DNA of 64,000 nucleotides. It comes from Alentia gelatinosa. Taxonomy: Eukaryota > Annelida > Polychaeta > Phyllodocida > Polynoidae. The stretch spans positions 18,823,088 through 18,887,087 of the forward strand of contig OX465579.1 in the NCBI GenBank assembly GCA_950022655.1, read 5' to 3'. The translations under genes and the position numbers were made by a program. Positions 13,101 to 25,800 of this stretch are shown here, in pieces; the stretch's first letter is position 1, and each line of letters starts with the position of its first letter. A model generated the notes under the pieces. It was given only the letters and a program-made list of their open reading frames with translations, was not told where the DNA came from and did no database searches.

Positions 13101-16100
13101 TTGTTTGTTGCTGGTGCAAAAGTATGGTTTGCCAAGTCTTTCAGTCCTAAATGTGGAGGCACATTTGGCACATCAGGGTATGTATTTCTTTCATTTGTGC
13201 CTGTGCCATCGCCGCCTACTTTGTAACACCTATGTTGATCCTCTGCATGGGTTTGAGGGAAATGTGTCTGAGACAGAGCAAGATGAAGATGAATAATGGC
13301 CAAACTGCTTCCTAATGTTTGCATGTCATGTGCGACTTCGTTGGTTCCTGTAATGTCATTCTTAGGTGGTGGCGCTTTCTTGCCTGGAGTCCATCTTACT
13401 TGTGTGTTTGTCTGAGTGTGGCCATGCGCAGCGTGAATCTCTTCTTCTTTCGGCGTAGTGTGTACTTCTCTCTCTGCTGTTATCTTGGGTGGTGTGGCTA
13501 TTACCTCTGCCTCTGCTGTCTGTGCCACAACATTTTCTGTCTGCACGCCAACATCCTTGTAGGTGGCCCCTGGAGTTATCCCCTGTCTCTTGAATTTTGC
13601 TTGCCCTTTTACGTCCTTGTCTGTCCGGGTCTGCACTTTAAGGACATCGGGCTTTGGAGCTTTGTCTACAATATTTGGTGGCTGTGGTTCCTCTTTTTTC
13701 TCGGGTTCCTCGGCCAAATCTTCTGCGTTGAGTGCTGTCAGATAAAAAGATTTTTATTAGACCACTATAACACAATATATTTTCCTCATCACCACTCCTT
13801 CGGTCCTACTGGTGTATTTTTATATTGTTTTCAGTGTAGCTCTACATGTTTCAGGTAAGCTACATATGCCTTGTTAGCACCACTTTAATCACAGAAAATG
13901 TGCAACATCATACCGTCGTAAAGCCTTGTAAAAGCTGTCGTCAAATAACAGAACATTATCTGTAGGTGACTTGTATTCTAGAGGGCCGTTATAAACGAAA
14001 TTATTTATTAGTTTGCATATATTTCGCTTTACTTGCGAACGGTTAGCTATTTTCTTTTGTTGGCAGCCAAGGGGCGTATATTCATTGTCGGGAATCACCA
14101 CCCAGTTGTAATGCCTCAGAAATGCCAGCATATTTACCTTGCAGCTTCAGTTTTGCGCGATACTTCCTCATGCCCAACCGCTTTCTGGTGTTGTAGGCTT
14201 CCGTTTCCACCGGCGTACGATCTGCTTTTCTTTTGTAGTATTTCTGTATTAACAATTGCGTATACTTTACGTTAAGATCAAATAAAATATATTGATTTGG
14301 AATTTTAATTTTTCCTATTGTGTAAACGATATATTATACATATGGCGTTACCGGATATGTTCTGACAGATAACGTACAGGGTACTATCCAAATTTCTATA
14401 TATGCCGTGACGGCTAGTTCACAACGAATTTCTCCTAAACAACTCATAAATCTATCCCGTACTGTCACCATGACTATGGTTTCACATACTACTTCTGCCT
14501 AAGTGCCTCCGTACTCCAACGTTTTACATGAAAAAGGCTTTTTTTTGGGTAGGCCCACTGTCAATGTTTGCGTATATCGTAATACAAAGTATTTGGTTAC
14601 AACTTTAGTATGATTGTGCGATGAGGCCAAAAAAGAATTGGTGTGCTATGTCATCGGAGTGTTTTCAAATTACATCACACACACAGATACTTGTTGTCAC
14701 CTAATGGTTATGCACTCTCCGAAAATATGGCCAATTTCATAATAATCGAATATCAGAATGTTTGGAAAATTGAAGGTGCTTCCCATATTTAACAGTTTCC
14801 TGGTTTCAGTATAGATAGAAATTATCAACTGTGGCAAGCTTACACTTGTGTGAACCTGTTTCTGGCATTCTATACCCCACTACCCCAACTCGCCTTATAT
14901 TGTTAACATTATTATTTTTAGAATTAACGACTAATCTCCGATAGAGTTGTGCTACTTACTTTCACCCGTTCTCTCTCCTTGCGAACGTACTGGTCGTCTT
15001 GCCTTTTGTTCGCCTCCCACTTCCTCCGGTAGGCGCGCTTTTCCTCTCGCTTTTCTTGCTTGCCGTCCATTTCTATTATCTGTTAAAACGGTTATTATAA
15101 TGGTGTTTATAATTTCACTTTAAAACAGGGTAGAAGGTAAATTGTCGAATCATGCATATTACAGCGGTAGTTCTTATCTAGAACTAAAAGCAGAATGAGT
15201 GCAGTATGCAACTTCTGCTTCTGAGTGACCTATATTTGCTAGGCCAGTCACTCTGAAAAGGCAGCCGGCTCGGCCAAGCGAGATGTGCGTCATAACATCG
15301 CGTGCAAAAGTATTTCTAGTTTTTATTCATAACGCTACGTGTGCAGATGAGTAGTTAGCACATGCCAAAGTTTCTAGGAGATCTTTCTACTTACCGGGAA
15401 AGTTATTCGGTTAAGTGGGTTGGTGTGCCTCAGACACCCGTGTCACGTCCAGTCTGCACGATGCGACGTTCTGACGTCGTGGTATCGGCGTGATGTCTGT
15501 CACGTGACCATCTTCATGCTGCAATCTGATTGGCCATTATTGGGGAAACCCCCGGACAAATCCAAGTGGTTTTCCATTAATAAGTGCAGCCTTCAGCGTT
15601 CAGCGACAAGTCTGATTTAAACATAGTTCAGTAGATTACACTTTAGTATGCGCGTAGGCAGTGTAAGTTAGAGTTACGATTTGTTTTTCACCTAAATGTT
15701 GTTCTGCTTAAGGCGATATAAACTTTCTGTTATCCGGTTACACTGGCCACCAGATCAGAATGAAACAGACGATGTTGGTCGCGTATGACAGAAGGCACTA
15801 GTAGATTGTACATTTTCTGAAAACAGCAGGGAGACTAATACTGTTAAGATGATAATGTGGGTCGAAAAAATAGGAAAAATTTTCATTTATTTATCCGACG
15901 TTTTTATATGCTTATGTTCTCGTGCCTACAGAGTAGTTTCCCCTGATGTTGTTTTCTCTTTCCAAGGGTGTGATTAGGAAGAAATTTATAACACCATCTC
16001 GCGTTTTGCAGGTGGCAATATAATTTTCATTTCTACTGGAAGCCCACCCAGCCGGACTAAGTAACCACGTTTTGTTTATATATGGTAGGTTCCTCTATCT

Positions 16101-18079
16101 CTTTATAAACAGTGTTGAAACTAATTGCATTTATCATTTTCTTACAGTTTTGCCTGGCCCTTCGGTATTTTGCCTCCGGGGCAAACTACAGCGTGATAGC
16201 AGATTTCCAGGGGGTATCTAAAAGTACTGTCTCACGCGCAGTTCAGGAGGTGATCAAATTCTTCTGCAGCATAAAGAACACCCACATCCGTTGGCCAAGA
16301 AATTGGGCGGAGTTGGAGTTGAAGGCACGTGGCTTTTACGAGAAGTACGGCCAGAAACCGCTCTGTGTCGCCGCTGTGGATGGCACCCATATACCGATAC
16401 TTACTCCATCTGAAGCCGAGGCCGATTTCATAAACAGGAAGGGCTACCACAGTCTGAATGCATTGGTAAATTTTAATTTTTTATCATTTCATGCCAAACA
16501 CTTTCGCCTTCTGAGGTTATAATATTGTATTGTTGTGTTATTATAGACAGTAGAGCACAACGCACTCTTTTGTTATTAAAGATGCCAATTTGCTTTCATA
16601 TGCGCAACAATGTCGAAGGGTCTATTTGTCCAAAAGCCTGTGTTGACACAGAATAATGTGAGATATTAACAAACTGCACAAAGTATTGTTGTGTAGTGGC
16701 GGGATCGCCTCAAAAACGTTATCCAGCACCAGGGCGCCCCCTACAGTGTATCTGGGGTACTATTGTAATAAACAGTCAATGCTGGCTAACTTGAAATGTA
16801 GACTGCTTCTGAGTTATCCACTGATCTAATCCCCACATTATACACAAGATTTGTGACAAGTATATGTTACACTGTGGCATATGTTAAAGAATTTTTCTTT
16901 CACTCTCACTTAGGTCGCCGTTGATGCAGACAAGAAGATAACATACTTGAGTGGCCGCTATCCTGGCTCAGTGCACGATAGCTATGTCTTGAAAAGAACA
17001 CGCTTGTGGCAGCGCTGCCGTCGTGGACGTCTTGGCAATTTCTTCATGCTAGCCGATTCAGGGTTAGTTTATTTGTCAATTGCACTAGCTTGCAGAAGGA
17101 AGTGTGTTAGGTGATACATAAGTAGATGTCAACTTTTCTTTCTCTGCTGCTTAATAGGATGTATATGCTCTGAGTAGATAGAGTATGACTAGACATCTTA
17201 TATACATTTTTTTTTTATAAAACGATTCCCATTATCTGCAAATCTAAGATGTTCTGCTATCACCACTTGCTTTATTGTGAAATAACATAAATAACCGTCT
17301 ATTTCTGTTTTTGAACAGTTACCCAGTAAAGAAATTTCTCTTTACGCCGTTCCTTCAGCCAGCTACGAGGGCGCAAGAGGCATACAACCGCTGGCATGCA
17401 CACACGCGTGCTGTGGTGGAACAGTCTATTGGGTTGTTAAAGCAACGTTTCCGGTAAGCTCCCCATAATGATACATATTTAAGGAAGACTAAATTTATTA
17501 ACTATATTTTTTATACACTTGGATTAAGCATCCACATAATAAACTAGCATGAAAACAAAACTCCCGTGGTTAGGCCAGACAGTATCTGCAATACATAGGA
17601 CGCTCAACATATAATATTACAGCTTGAGGATAGCATAACAACATTGGGTATACGAACGGAACCCGTATAATGTTTTTATAACTAAGAACTGTTAGATCTT
17701 TCTAAGGTAAATAAAGGGTGAGTTTTTACCAAATGATTATGACATAGGGAAACAAGACGATCTATTTAAAACAGAAATTACGAATTCTTTTTAATATTTA
17801 ACGTTTCTTCTGGATAGGTGTCTCGATGGCCATGGGGGCTATTTGTACCATGCCCCTGGAGACTGCAACGCCATTCTGATAGCCTGTGTTTGCTTGCACA
17901 ATATCTGTGTAGACAGAGGGATTGAGCTGCCAGCGGATGACGATGAAGACCCTGACGAAAGGCGGCCATGGAACAATGCACCTTTGGGTCAGCCACCCCA
18001 TCATGCTGAAGTGGCACCAGAAAATGAGGGAGCGCGTGGGCCTCGTGATACTTATGTGCAACGCCTATTCACAGAGTAG
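10190..18079 (+). CDS. Harbinger DDE transposase (HARBI1-like nuclease), H1
   Basis: Five exons: 10190-10396, 16148-16465, 16914-17062, 17319-17453 and 17818-18079, all with GT-AG introns. They give 1071 nt (356 aa) with no interruption. The start is the ATG in GCAACATGG at 10190, aligned with the starts of the other two copies; an ATG 18 nt upstream is less likely. Exon 2 holds VSKSTVSR (helix-turn-helix-like) and the first catalytic Asp in DGTHIPI. The second Asp (ADSGYP) spans the exon 3/4 junction, and the Glu is in VVEQSIGLLKQRFR. All three DDE residues are therefore present, with the usual family length. The protein should cut the TIRs and join them to CWG targets, normally with a Myb-like partner for nuclear entry and DNA binding. 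Intron 1 (5.75 kb) contains an antisense gene. Confidence 0.9.
10941..10966. repeat. Poly-C tract
   Basis: A C9-TTT-C14 tract inside transposase intron 1. Long homopolymers of this kind recur in the window as poly-G. Confidence 0.7.
12275..15070 (-). CDS. Protein A: basic, TQT-rich protein nested antisense in transposase intron 1
   Basis: Model of three exons on the - strand: 15070-14960, 14243-14138 and 13734-12275. Phases match and the total is 1677 nt (558 aa). The ATG at 15070 opens exon 1; the last exon is a 486-codon open stretch. Residues 1-72 are strongly basic with RRKW, ERERVKKYYKRK and MRKYRAKLK motifs. I recognise this only as a pattern common in uncharacterised invertebrate proteins; no enzyme motif is visible. 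The rest is low-complexity and charged, with repeated QT motifs (GVQTE near 136-138, TQT near 179-181). The gene is absent from intron 1 of H3. Related exons with the same intron position lie just outside H3 at 54398-54743. It could be an accessory protein of H1 or a separate gene trapped in it. Function unknown. Confidence 0.6.
15071..16147. other. Rest of transposase intron 1, no further exon seen
   Basis: Sequence upstream of the protein A start and before transposase exon 2. It is probably the promoter side of protein A; no TATA box was confidently placed. Confidence 0.4.
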
Positions 18080-19796
18080 CCTACACGCGGGTACATGCCT
18101 TTGTGTTTCGATGCATTTGGTGTTAAACAGGCATGGATTATGTATGCAATGTTTTCCTCTATTGGCGATGATAAACTCTGACACATCTAGTGTAATGTCT
18201 GGTAAGTTGCTATATCTATGAGCATAACAAATGTGGAAATTTCAGTATCATAGTTATATGGATGCCTATTTGTGTTTTACAGCTAGTATAATTCCTGCCA
18301 TTGGTGGGCCAATTGTGTTTAGCGATTTCTTAGGGAAAGCATCAAGACTGTAATCATTAGACATATCGCCAAAAAATTTGTATAAAAATTTTTTTACAGT
18401 CAAAGGACACTTCCTGTATATAACTTGCAAAAGAATCAAGTAAAAATCGGCTGCTATATATGTACTTGTCACAAGAGCCATATAAGTACTTGTACAAATT
18501 ATATACTACTTTTCAAGCCAGTACATTAACATTTGTAAAGCAGAGAAACACATTCACTGCACATGTTCAATAGTGATAGCTGCTAATGTAAAATATTTTA
18601 TTTCTTTGTGCGCAATACAGAAAAATTTAAAAAAATAGCTTCTTTGGTTATAAAGATCTTCTTTATTTTGTCTATAGTATATAACGTAAGGTACAATTGC
18701 TAAAGGCATATGCATAACGTATCAGAATAAGTATCTGGTAACGAGATCCTCAAAAAACAGGAAATAAAATAAAATTCATAACATGGTCCAATAAATGACG
18801 CTCAAGAACGAGTGTCCCATCGGTATAACAACGCTATCTTATGCGTATATGGAAGAGAGCTATAAGAAATATACTGTGCATTGTGTCGAGACTGTCCTCA
18901 ACACACCTTTACAAGGTGTTTAAATATAATGCACACATTTATGTAACTTAGGAAAGTATTTCCAATAACAATGAGGTTGGAGGTGGCAAATAAAGACATT
19001 TGGTGAAGGGTAACAACTGTTAGTCCTCTGTGCATAATAGCAAGAGAAAAAGGCAATTGACAAGAAGGTTCCCCTTCTTCAAGTAAAAAAAAAATTTCAG
19101 GAAACGGAGAACATTCCCACGAATGATGACATTACAAATGAAATCATATTCAATAATGAAAGAAAAGTAGATCGTAATTACAAAGCCTTACGATCGTTTT
19201 CCTAGGTGTATCACAGAAAGAATAACAGACTGTTTCACAGCCCACAACTTAATCTATTAGTTCAACCAATAGCTGCAGGTTACAAAAGAAAAATACAAAT
19301 ATAGAAATAGCCCCTTCTTTGGCACTTTGTAGAGCTGTCACGCAATGTTGCAATAAAACATAAAATTTTGGCAAATATACTATGTTGATTTAAGCAAAAT
19401 TTTCTTACACTATCTCTTTCAAGATTTTTCCCGTTTTTTATAGGTGAACACTTTTTTAAATATAACCCCAAATGGGGGACATGTAAAGTCAAACTAGACC
19501 ACTTGTGTTTTGGAAAGTTTGACCACTATTTGTTCATTTCCTTACACTATCTGTCCTTTACCTCTTATGTGTAGGACGCACAAGCAAACCATCAAAGATA
19601 CAATAGCCTTCGACGTGGCAAGGAGGCAATTTCACCAGTTAACAACGTATACTTTACAGTATAAAAGGTCATTGACAGTCTAAGGTATTTCATAAAAGTG
19701 ACATAGAAAGGCGGAGGAATTTTTGCAATCATATTCCTTAAAACACTTGCCGAAGTAGTTTGCAGACGGACCTTTTTAGAAACCACTGTTTCTCTC
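18080..19796. other. Spacer between the transposase and protein C 3' ends
   Basis: Two convergent genes end on either side of this AT-rich stretch. No exon-like frame was recognised on either strand; both 3' UTRs probably lie here. Confidence 0.45.
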
Positions 19797-22555
19797 TTAC
19801 ATAGAAACTATTGTTTTACGACGGCGCACCCGAATGGACTTGCGGGATGGTGAGTTTCGCAGAGAGGCTTCAGTCTCTGAAGGGAATAATGGGCATAATA
19901 TATATGACACACTGTATTCTGTTTCTAAACCCTTTTTGTCGTAACATTTTATCTAGTGTGAACTATATATTTTACCACTTGCCCTTAAATTTACACTTAC
20001 AGCCACAGACCATATCCAACAACAAAACCTGTCCATGTTCACGTTAAAACAAAGGATAAAAGACTAAAATCGCTGTAGACCTATGTAAAGTCGGACTTAA
20101 TCTTACATTTACCGGTACAAAAGTGCTCAAGACTAAAAGGTCAATAGAGGTTCAGAAATTTCTCTAGATTCTAAGTAGACGCACCTTCTTCTAGTACTTT
20201 CTCCTGAGTACCACTGGCGATAGTTGAGTCTTCGTCTGTAGTATATTCCATGGGCATGGGCTGAGAATAATATTGGGTGCCCGCCTCCACTCTCACAGGG
20301 TCTTCCTCTGTCTGGCTTTGTACTGAGTGAGACTGGACATTCTGCAGGGTGGCTATTTGCTTCTGCAGGTGCTTGATCACTGTTTAAACAAGTAGATTAA
20401 TACACAAATAGGTCTGCATTCATGACAAGTGCTTGGCAGGTTACATGTCCATATAGGAAACTGTTGGCAGATAAATACTTTGTACTATTTCAAATGTAGT
20501 ACTCGCAACAAAATTTTTTCTAAATAGATGAGGAAGTTCTTATACCGGGAATATACTATCCAATCGACTTTGTTGTTACCAATAAAGATAAAGTAGAAAT
20601 CTTATTTATTTAAATTTCGTGGAGGTTCCGCAGAAAACAGAGACAAAATATAAGTTGTCCATCCTATGGCGTTTATCTTTGGGAGTGCGCTACACACATA
20701 ATAGTCTATGAAAGGACTGAAAACAAACCAGAATTAACATCTTCCTCCTTGTTAACTACAGCTTTCTCCGCCAATTTTTCCATTGATACAGTAAGTTTCG
20801 CAAAAAGCTTAAGCATCTCCTCGGTTTTAGCGGCTTCGGGGTCCGTTTGCGTTTCCGATTCTCTATGCGTAACAAAGACTTCTTGCGATGAATGTGGGAG
20901 TAGAATAGCTGACTGTGTGTCTTGACATTTCAGGACTAGTTCATCCACTATTTGGAAAATAAGTGCAATTGTTAATTTGAGGAACTTCACTTTGTTTTGG
21001 GGAACAAGTTGTTGTTTGTGCCACGAAGGGCTTAAATATGGTTTTTATATTAGGATGGAAAAAATTGGTAATATTTACTACTATAGCCAAGTACCTATAA
21101 ATTTTTATATATATTTTTTACTAAAATGAGCACTATGCAACTGCATATAATGTCCACTTTACATGTGCAGTGCGTATTGGTTATCAATAGGTATAAGAAG
21201 AAATTGATACAGCAAACACAACACATTTCACAATATATATAGGATTATCGAAAGAATTCTAAAGCTTCGACTGGTGTTTCTCCATAAGGGAGTGGTTGGT
21301 AACAGAATACATTCGGAGGAAATATATACTTATTTCTTACAGTCGCATGATTCCAACGCTGGCAAGGGCGACACAGGGTTAGGCAAAAAGAACTGTGAAG
21401 CAATATCTGTTCCCATCTCCGCTCCATGCACTCGGACCAAACCTTGTTCAGGTGGTACTGTTAGCAAAGACATTGAAAAAACTTTATCTAGATTACTGAA
21501 AATAATGTAATTTCCTTTTATGATCTGTTTGATGTTGTAGTTTACCATGAAAATGATTATATAAAACATCGACTATCTACGATTTATACTTTTTTCGATC
21601 AGTCGGCCTTATAATTGAACAGAAGGTGAAGACTAAAATTTATTTTTACTATTGGAGGCCAATGGACAGTGTGTTCCAATAATATATAGTACCAAACTGT
21701 ATAATTTGGATAAATGATAATGAAATATTAGTGTTAGGTCCTAAACAGGTATCTGAAAGTGATTGGTATAAGCATGTTGGAACGGACGTTCAACATCCAC
21801 TCCTTTCAACATTCTACCAAAGAGTTTTGATTTCTTGGAAGGTGCTGTTCCATATATACTCACACATCTTGCGAACCTCGGGTGGATTTCCTGGTTGAGG
21901 ACAAGCTGGTGCTGCAGAATTTTTGACAATGCCTGGAATAATTGGACCAGGCGAAGCATGGAGGGCTCTTGTATTTTCTGAAAAATATTTAGAATTTACT
22001 TGTTAAGAAGGTACACCTCTTTCAATAGGAATTTCACTTGCAATATCCGTGAAACATGCAAATATTTGGTCTACTTTAAGGGTTGTGTCTCTAATCTCTG
22101 CAGTACAGTTTCTGCCCAGTACAAAGAACCTAAACATTTGCATTGCTCGAACGGAAGCCTATGTCCGGAAGCTAAAAGCATCAGAAAATAAGTAATTTCG
22201 TACATCGGACAATCCGTCAAGAACGGCCACACCCTATAGAAAGGCTGTTGGGATGTTGCCTGTGTATCATTTTGTACTTGAGCATGGACTATATATGTAA
22301 TTGTTAACAACGGGTGATGTTTGTAAAAATATTGAAAACTATACCCGAGCCAAATTAGGAGGGTATGTTGAAAAACAATTAAGAAACAGGTGATCTATAT
22401 ATACCTTTGTCTGTGGGATAGGCGATCAAAGTAGAGGTATCACTCGAGCTCTCGCGCACATCGGAAAGTGGTGACTTCTGGCCTGCCATGGTTTTGTAAC
22501 AGCCCCTAGTTTCCTCCTGGACCGACTGATCATCGCACGCCGACAAGGACTCCAT
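19797..22555 (-). CDS. Protein C: conserved coiled-coil accessory protein of the Harbinger, H1 copy
   Basis: Six exons on the - strand: 22555-22405, 21977-21864, 21457-21341, 20947-20729, 20379-20185 and 19876-19797. Every junction is phase 1 and GT-AG; total 876 nt (291 aa). The ATG lies a few bases after an acceptor-like TTATTTCAG, so an untranslated upstream exon is possible. Residues 1-127 are Ser/Pro-rich. Residues about 165-215 (LKLFAKLTVSMEKLAEKA, then IKHLQKQIATLQN) look like a coiled coil. TQT lies at 160-162 and SQT at 222-224. The tail has SPSRKSIRVRRRKT, a likely nuclear localisation signal. H3 has a homologue at 61302-63507 with the same exon lengths, strong evidence for a functional gene. 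I do not recognise a known domain. It lies between the transposase and the Myb gene and has the same orientation as the latter. Confidence 0.75.
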
Positions 22556-22858
22556 AATAGCTGAAATAATAACATATGTTCTCAGTCTATATGTGCAAAG
22601 TATCGGGGACTACTCTGCAAAAGTAAAGTTTAAATTTATTCTGTATCTTATACACAGTAACATACTGTGCAACCTCGGCACTGGTAATGTAATTATACTG
22701 GAAAAGCACCGAGCACTAACACAGTATTCCCTGTTATAGAAAAAAGTTAGATGCCAGATTATAATCGAGGCGTATACATTTAAATATATTAATTATTAAG
22801 CACTGAAACAGAAAGTTATGAGGTCTGAATCTAATGTGTTTAAGGAACGCTTCAGAGG

Positions 22859-25800
22859 TTACCTACAGTCGCTTGAAGAGTCCACAGCTACCACACTTGG
22901 TAGACTGGACGAACTATCCGACACGCTCTCAACGATCGATATCGGTGGCTGTGATCGTGGGGGTTTTGCATGTAGCTCTGCCGACAACCGTCTCTCTTCC
23001 AGGCGAATTTCGGATAAGCGTTTGCGTTTACGTTCAACTTCTACCTCATCATGCCTGCGTTCATGAATGGCCTCATGTCGGCGCTTCTCGTCAGCTTTGC
23101 CTTGGTTGTGGTTCTTCTTAATGCGTTGTATGCCCAGAGTTTTACCCTCCGCACTGGTTTTCGAAATATTTACCACCATTGGAAGTTCAGAGCCTACATA
23201 ATTAAAAAATTATATCAAATTGTAGCGCATCCTAACAATTTTAGCGTGTTAATTATGTGGCCGTCAACCAAACTTCATTACCAATTTCATGGAATGAAGT
23301 ACCTAAGTGCATTTGAATTGCATTTCCTTTTTGACAATGGGACACCAAGATCGAAATCACTGAACAGCTGGACTAAACAATTATAATGTGAATGTAAACA
23401 ATTTATTTTCACTTTGTAGATTTTTAAAGCAAATGTTGGTGGTACCCACTTGCGGATGAATCGGTTGAAGGTGAGGGACACTGGCGCCTTGACGGGGCCT
23501 TTAAAGGCGCACTTGTTGCCGAGCTGGATGAGCAACATGAAGCTTTTCTGGACGATAGAGCACCTATATTATATAAATATGTAATGTGTTACAGAAAAAT
23601 AATATCTACTTTTGTAAGGCCATCTGTGAAGAAGAAACATATAGGTCATAGCAGAAATGGCATGGTGTTAAATAGTCCCCTGGAGCATGGCCATATATTA
23701 TATATACTTTTTCAGTAATCCAAAGGTTGGTTAGTATTTAAGTATGACACAGTATGCTAGCACATCTAGGTCAAAGAAAAATGTGAAGCGAGACGCTATA
23801 CACACTGACCACTACAGAGTCGTGTAATATGTGGCAATGGAAAGAGAGCAATGTCTCACCTATTGCATGTGCTGCACTTACAAGGTGGTCACAATGGCCG
23901 ATGGAACAACGCAATAGGAGTGTATATCTTGACGTTAAAATGCTTTTGTGATTATCTACTGTTTATTGGTCCCATATAGCAAAGAAACACAGAAGAACAA
24001 GGATATGTTATGACCGTTACATGTAGAAAAGCAAGTAACACATAAATTTCCGATATTTTTATATATGACACTTACCTGAAGACTTTGCAAGAGGCATTGC
24101 ACGCTGGGCAACACTGTTTGGGGGTAGCCTAGTAGCTTTCGTTGCCTTGGAAATAGTGCTGGTGGAAGCCATCTCAGATTCTTCAGCTATGGCCTCAGCC
24201 AGGAGGCGCTGCATCTTTGCTACTTTTGTTTCCGAAGGTGGTACACCACCTGCTCGTTTCACACCGAAATTTGAGGAAACGGAAGCTTTACGAATAGTTT
24301 CAGCAACGTCTTTTATGTAAGTTGGAGCAACTATGTTGGAATCCTCATCGGTGCAGCTGGAGGGTCCCGCAGCAGCGGCGGCGGAGGACGTACTCCGGTC
24401 TGTTTCTGAAGGTTGAGAATAACTATCGGATGATTCGATTCCCGTACCCTCTGTAGAGTCATCTTCCTCGGAAGAAGCATCCGACAGACCGGCCTCTTCT
24501 TGATCCGGTAAACCTAAAGTGAAAGCAAGGTAATACGATCAAAGATCTGCACATTTCCGAAGGAACTAGACATTGAAAAACTTAATTTTTTCTCCCCTAT
24601 TTCAGCTTGAGCAAGAGGCAATTGGTATACAAACTCTCCAAAACCAAAAAATCTAGTTATATTTTTTTTGTTTAACTATAAGAACATACAAAAGGGAATG
24701 TCACATAAAAACTTGGCAGCCAGTTTTTTCACCAAGAAGGCAGTCCATTAAGTAGTGCCAGCCGTTGTGACCTGTGGTCACCCTTCAGTATATCGATAAT
24801 TGGGCCTAAGGACAAGTAAAAAAACCTTGTTGACTATACAGCAAGAGAAGTAGGTGGGCTAGACACATGTTTCACACTCCCAATAACGCGTATCATCGCG
24901 GATAGCAGTCATATTAAAGTTTAAGCCTGTGATTCCCGGTCCCTACCAGACCGTAAAAAGATAACAAAACTTAGCCTATATACATTGGCCACCCTGTCTG
25001 TGCATGTCTATATATCCTAGTGCCTCGTATAAGACAGTATAATAAAGATAAATAAAATTTTCAGACATGGGGCCTTTCACTTGGAATACTTTATAAACTA
25101 CTTAGCGGAAAACCACGTGTTAGTCCTTACCCTCCCTTACTGGCCAAATAGACAGCGTACACGGGGTGGCCAATAGGCGTGGTGGTACTGTACATGCCAT
25201 ATTTATGTAGCATAGCAAGTTGTAAATAGTGTAGACAATAGACAGTTTATAATAATGTGAAGCACCGGTTTAATAGAGAACGTTCTCACACCAATTCGCA
25301 CAGCCACACACACTTATGTATGAGGTTTAACTGTTTTGCTTGTAGAAATGTTTTCTTACGTAGGCAACTGTCATTTCATAGTTACTCAAACCTGTTGCCC
25401 TACGAACTATAAATTTTTAGGTAAAGTCTTGGTATTTCTTTTGTTAAAATCACAGGCGTTATGAAACTTGTAAGCCACAATAACCCCTAGTAAGCCTATG
25501 GGCGTTAAAAAAAAAACCGATAAATTTTTGCTATGTAGTTTGTAGAAAACTTTTTGTATATTGCGATCGCCGGATAATTTGCTTTTTGGTGTGTTTCTGA
25601 ATTCAGCTTAATATAACACTCACCATCCACGGTGTTTGCCGACAAATATGCCAGTGCTAGCTCTTCCAATGGGCCTATGTGCAAGGCCACCGGAAGCGCA
25701 GAGTTTCCCGTCTGCCTAATATGATCATCACGGTCACTTGCCTAGTAAAGGAAAGGACAATTTTTTATTGGAATAGAATTCCTTTCATTAATTGACTTCT

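Noticed and set aside
12807..13858. + strand frames opposite protein A
   Set aside because: Antisense shadows of a 486-codon exon; no splice logic or domains.
22859..23121. + strand Ser/Arg-rich frames opposite the Myb gene last exon
   Set aside because: Antisense of the charged helix exon; no supporting features.
22405..23193. Fusion of the Myb gene and protein C into one transcript protein
   Set aside because: The Myb frame ends at a stop 2 nt beyond a donor-like GT; joining there to the next exon gives an early stop, while protein C has its own ATG.
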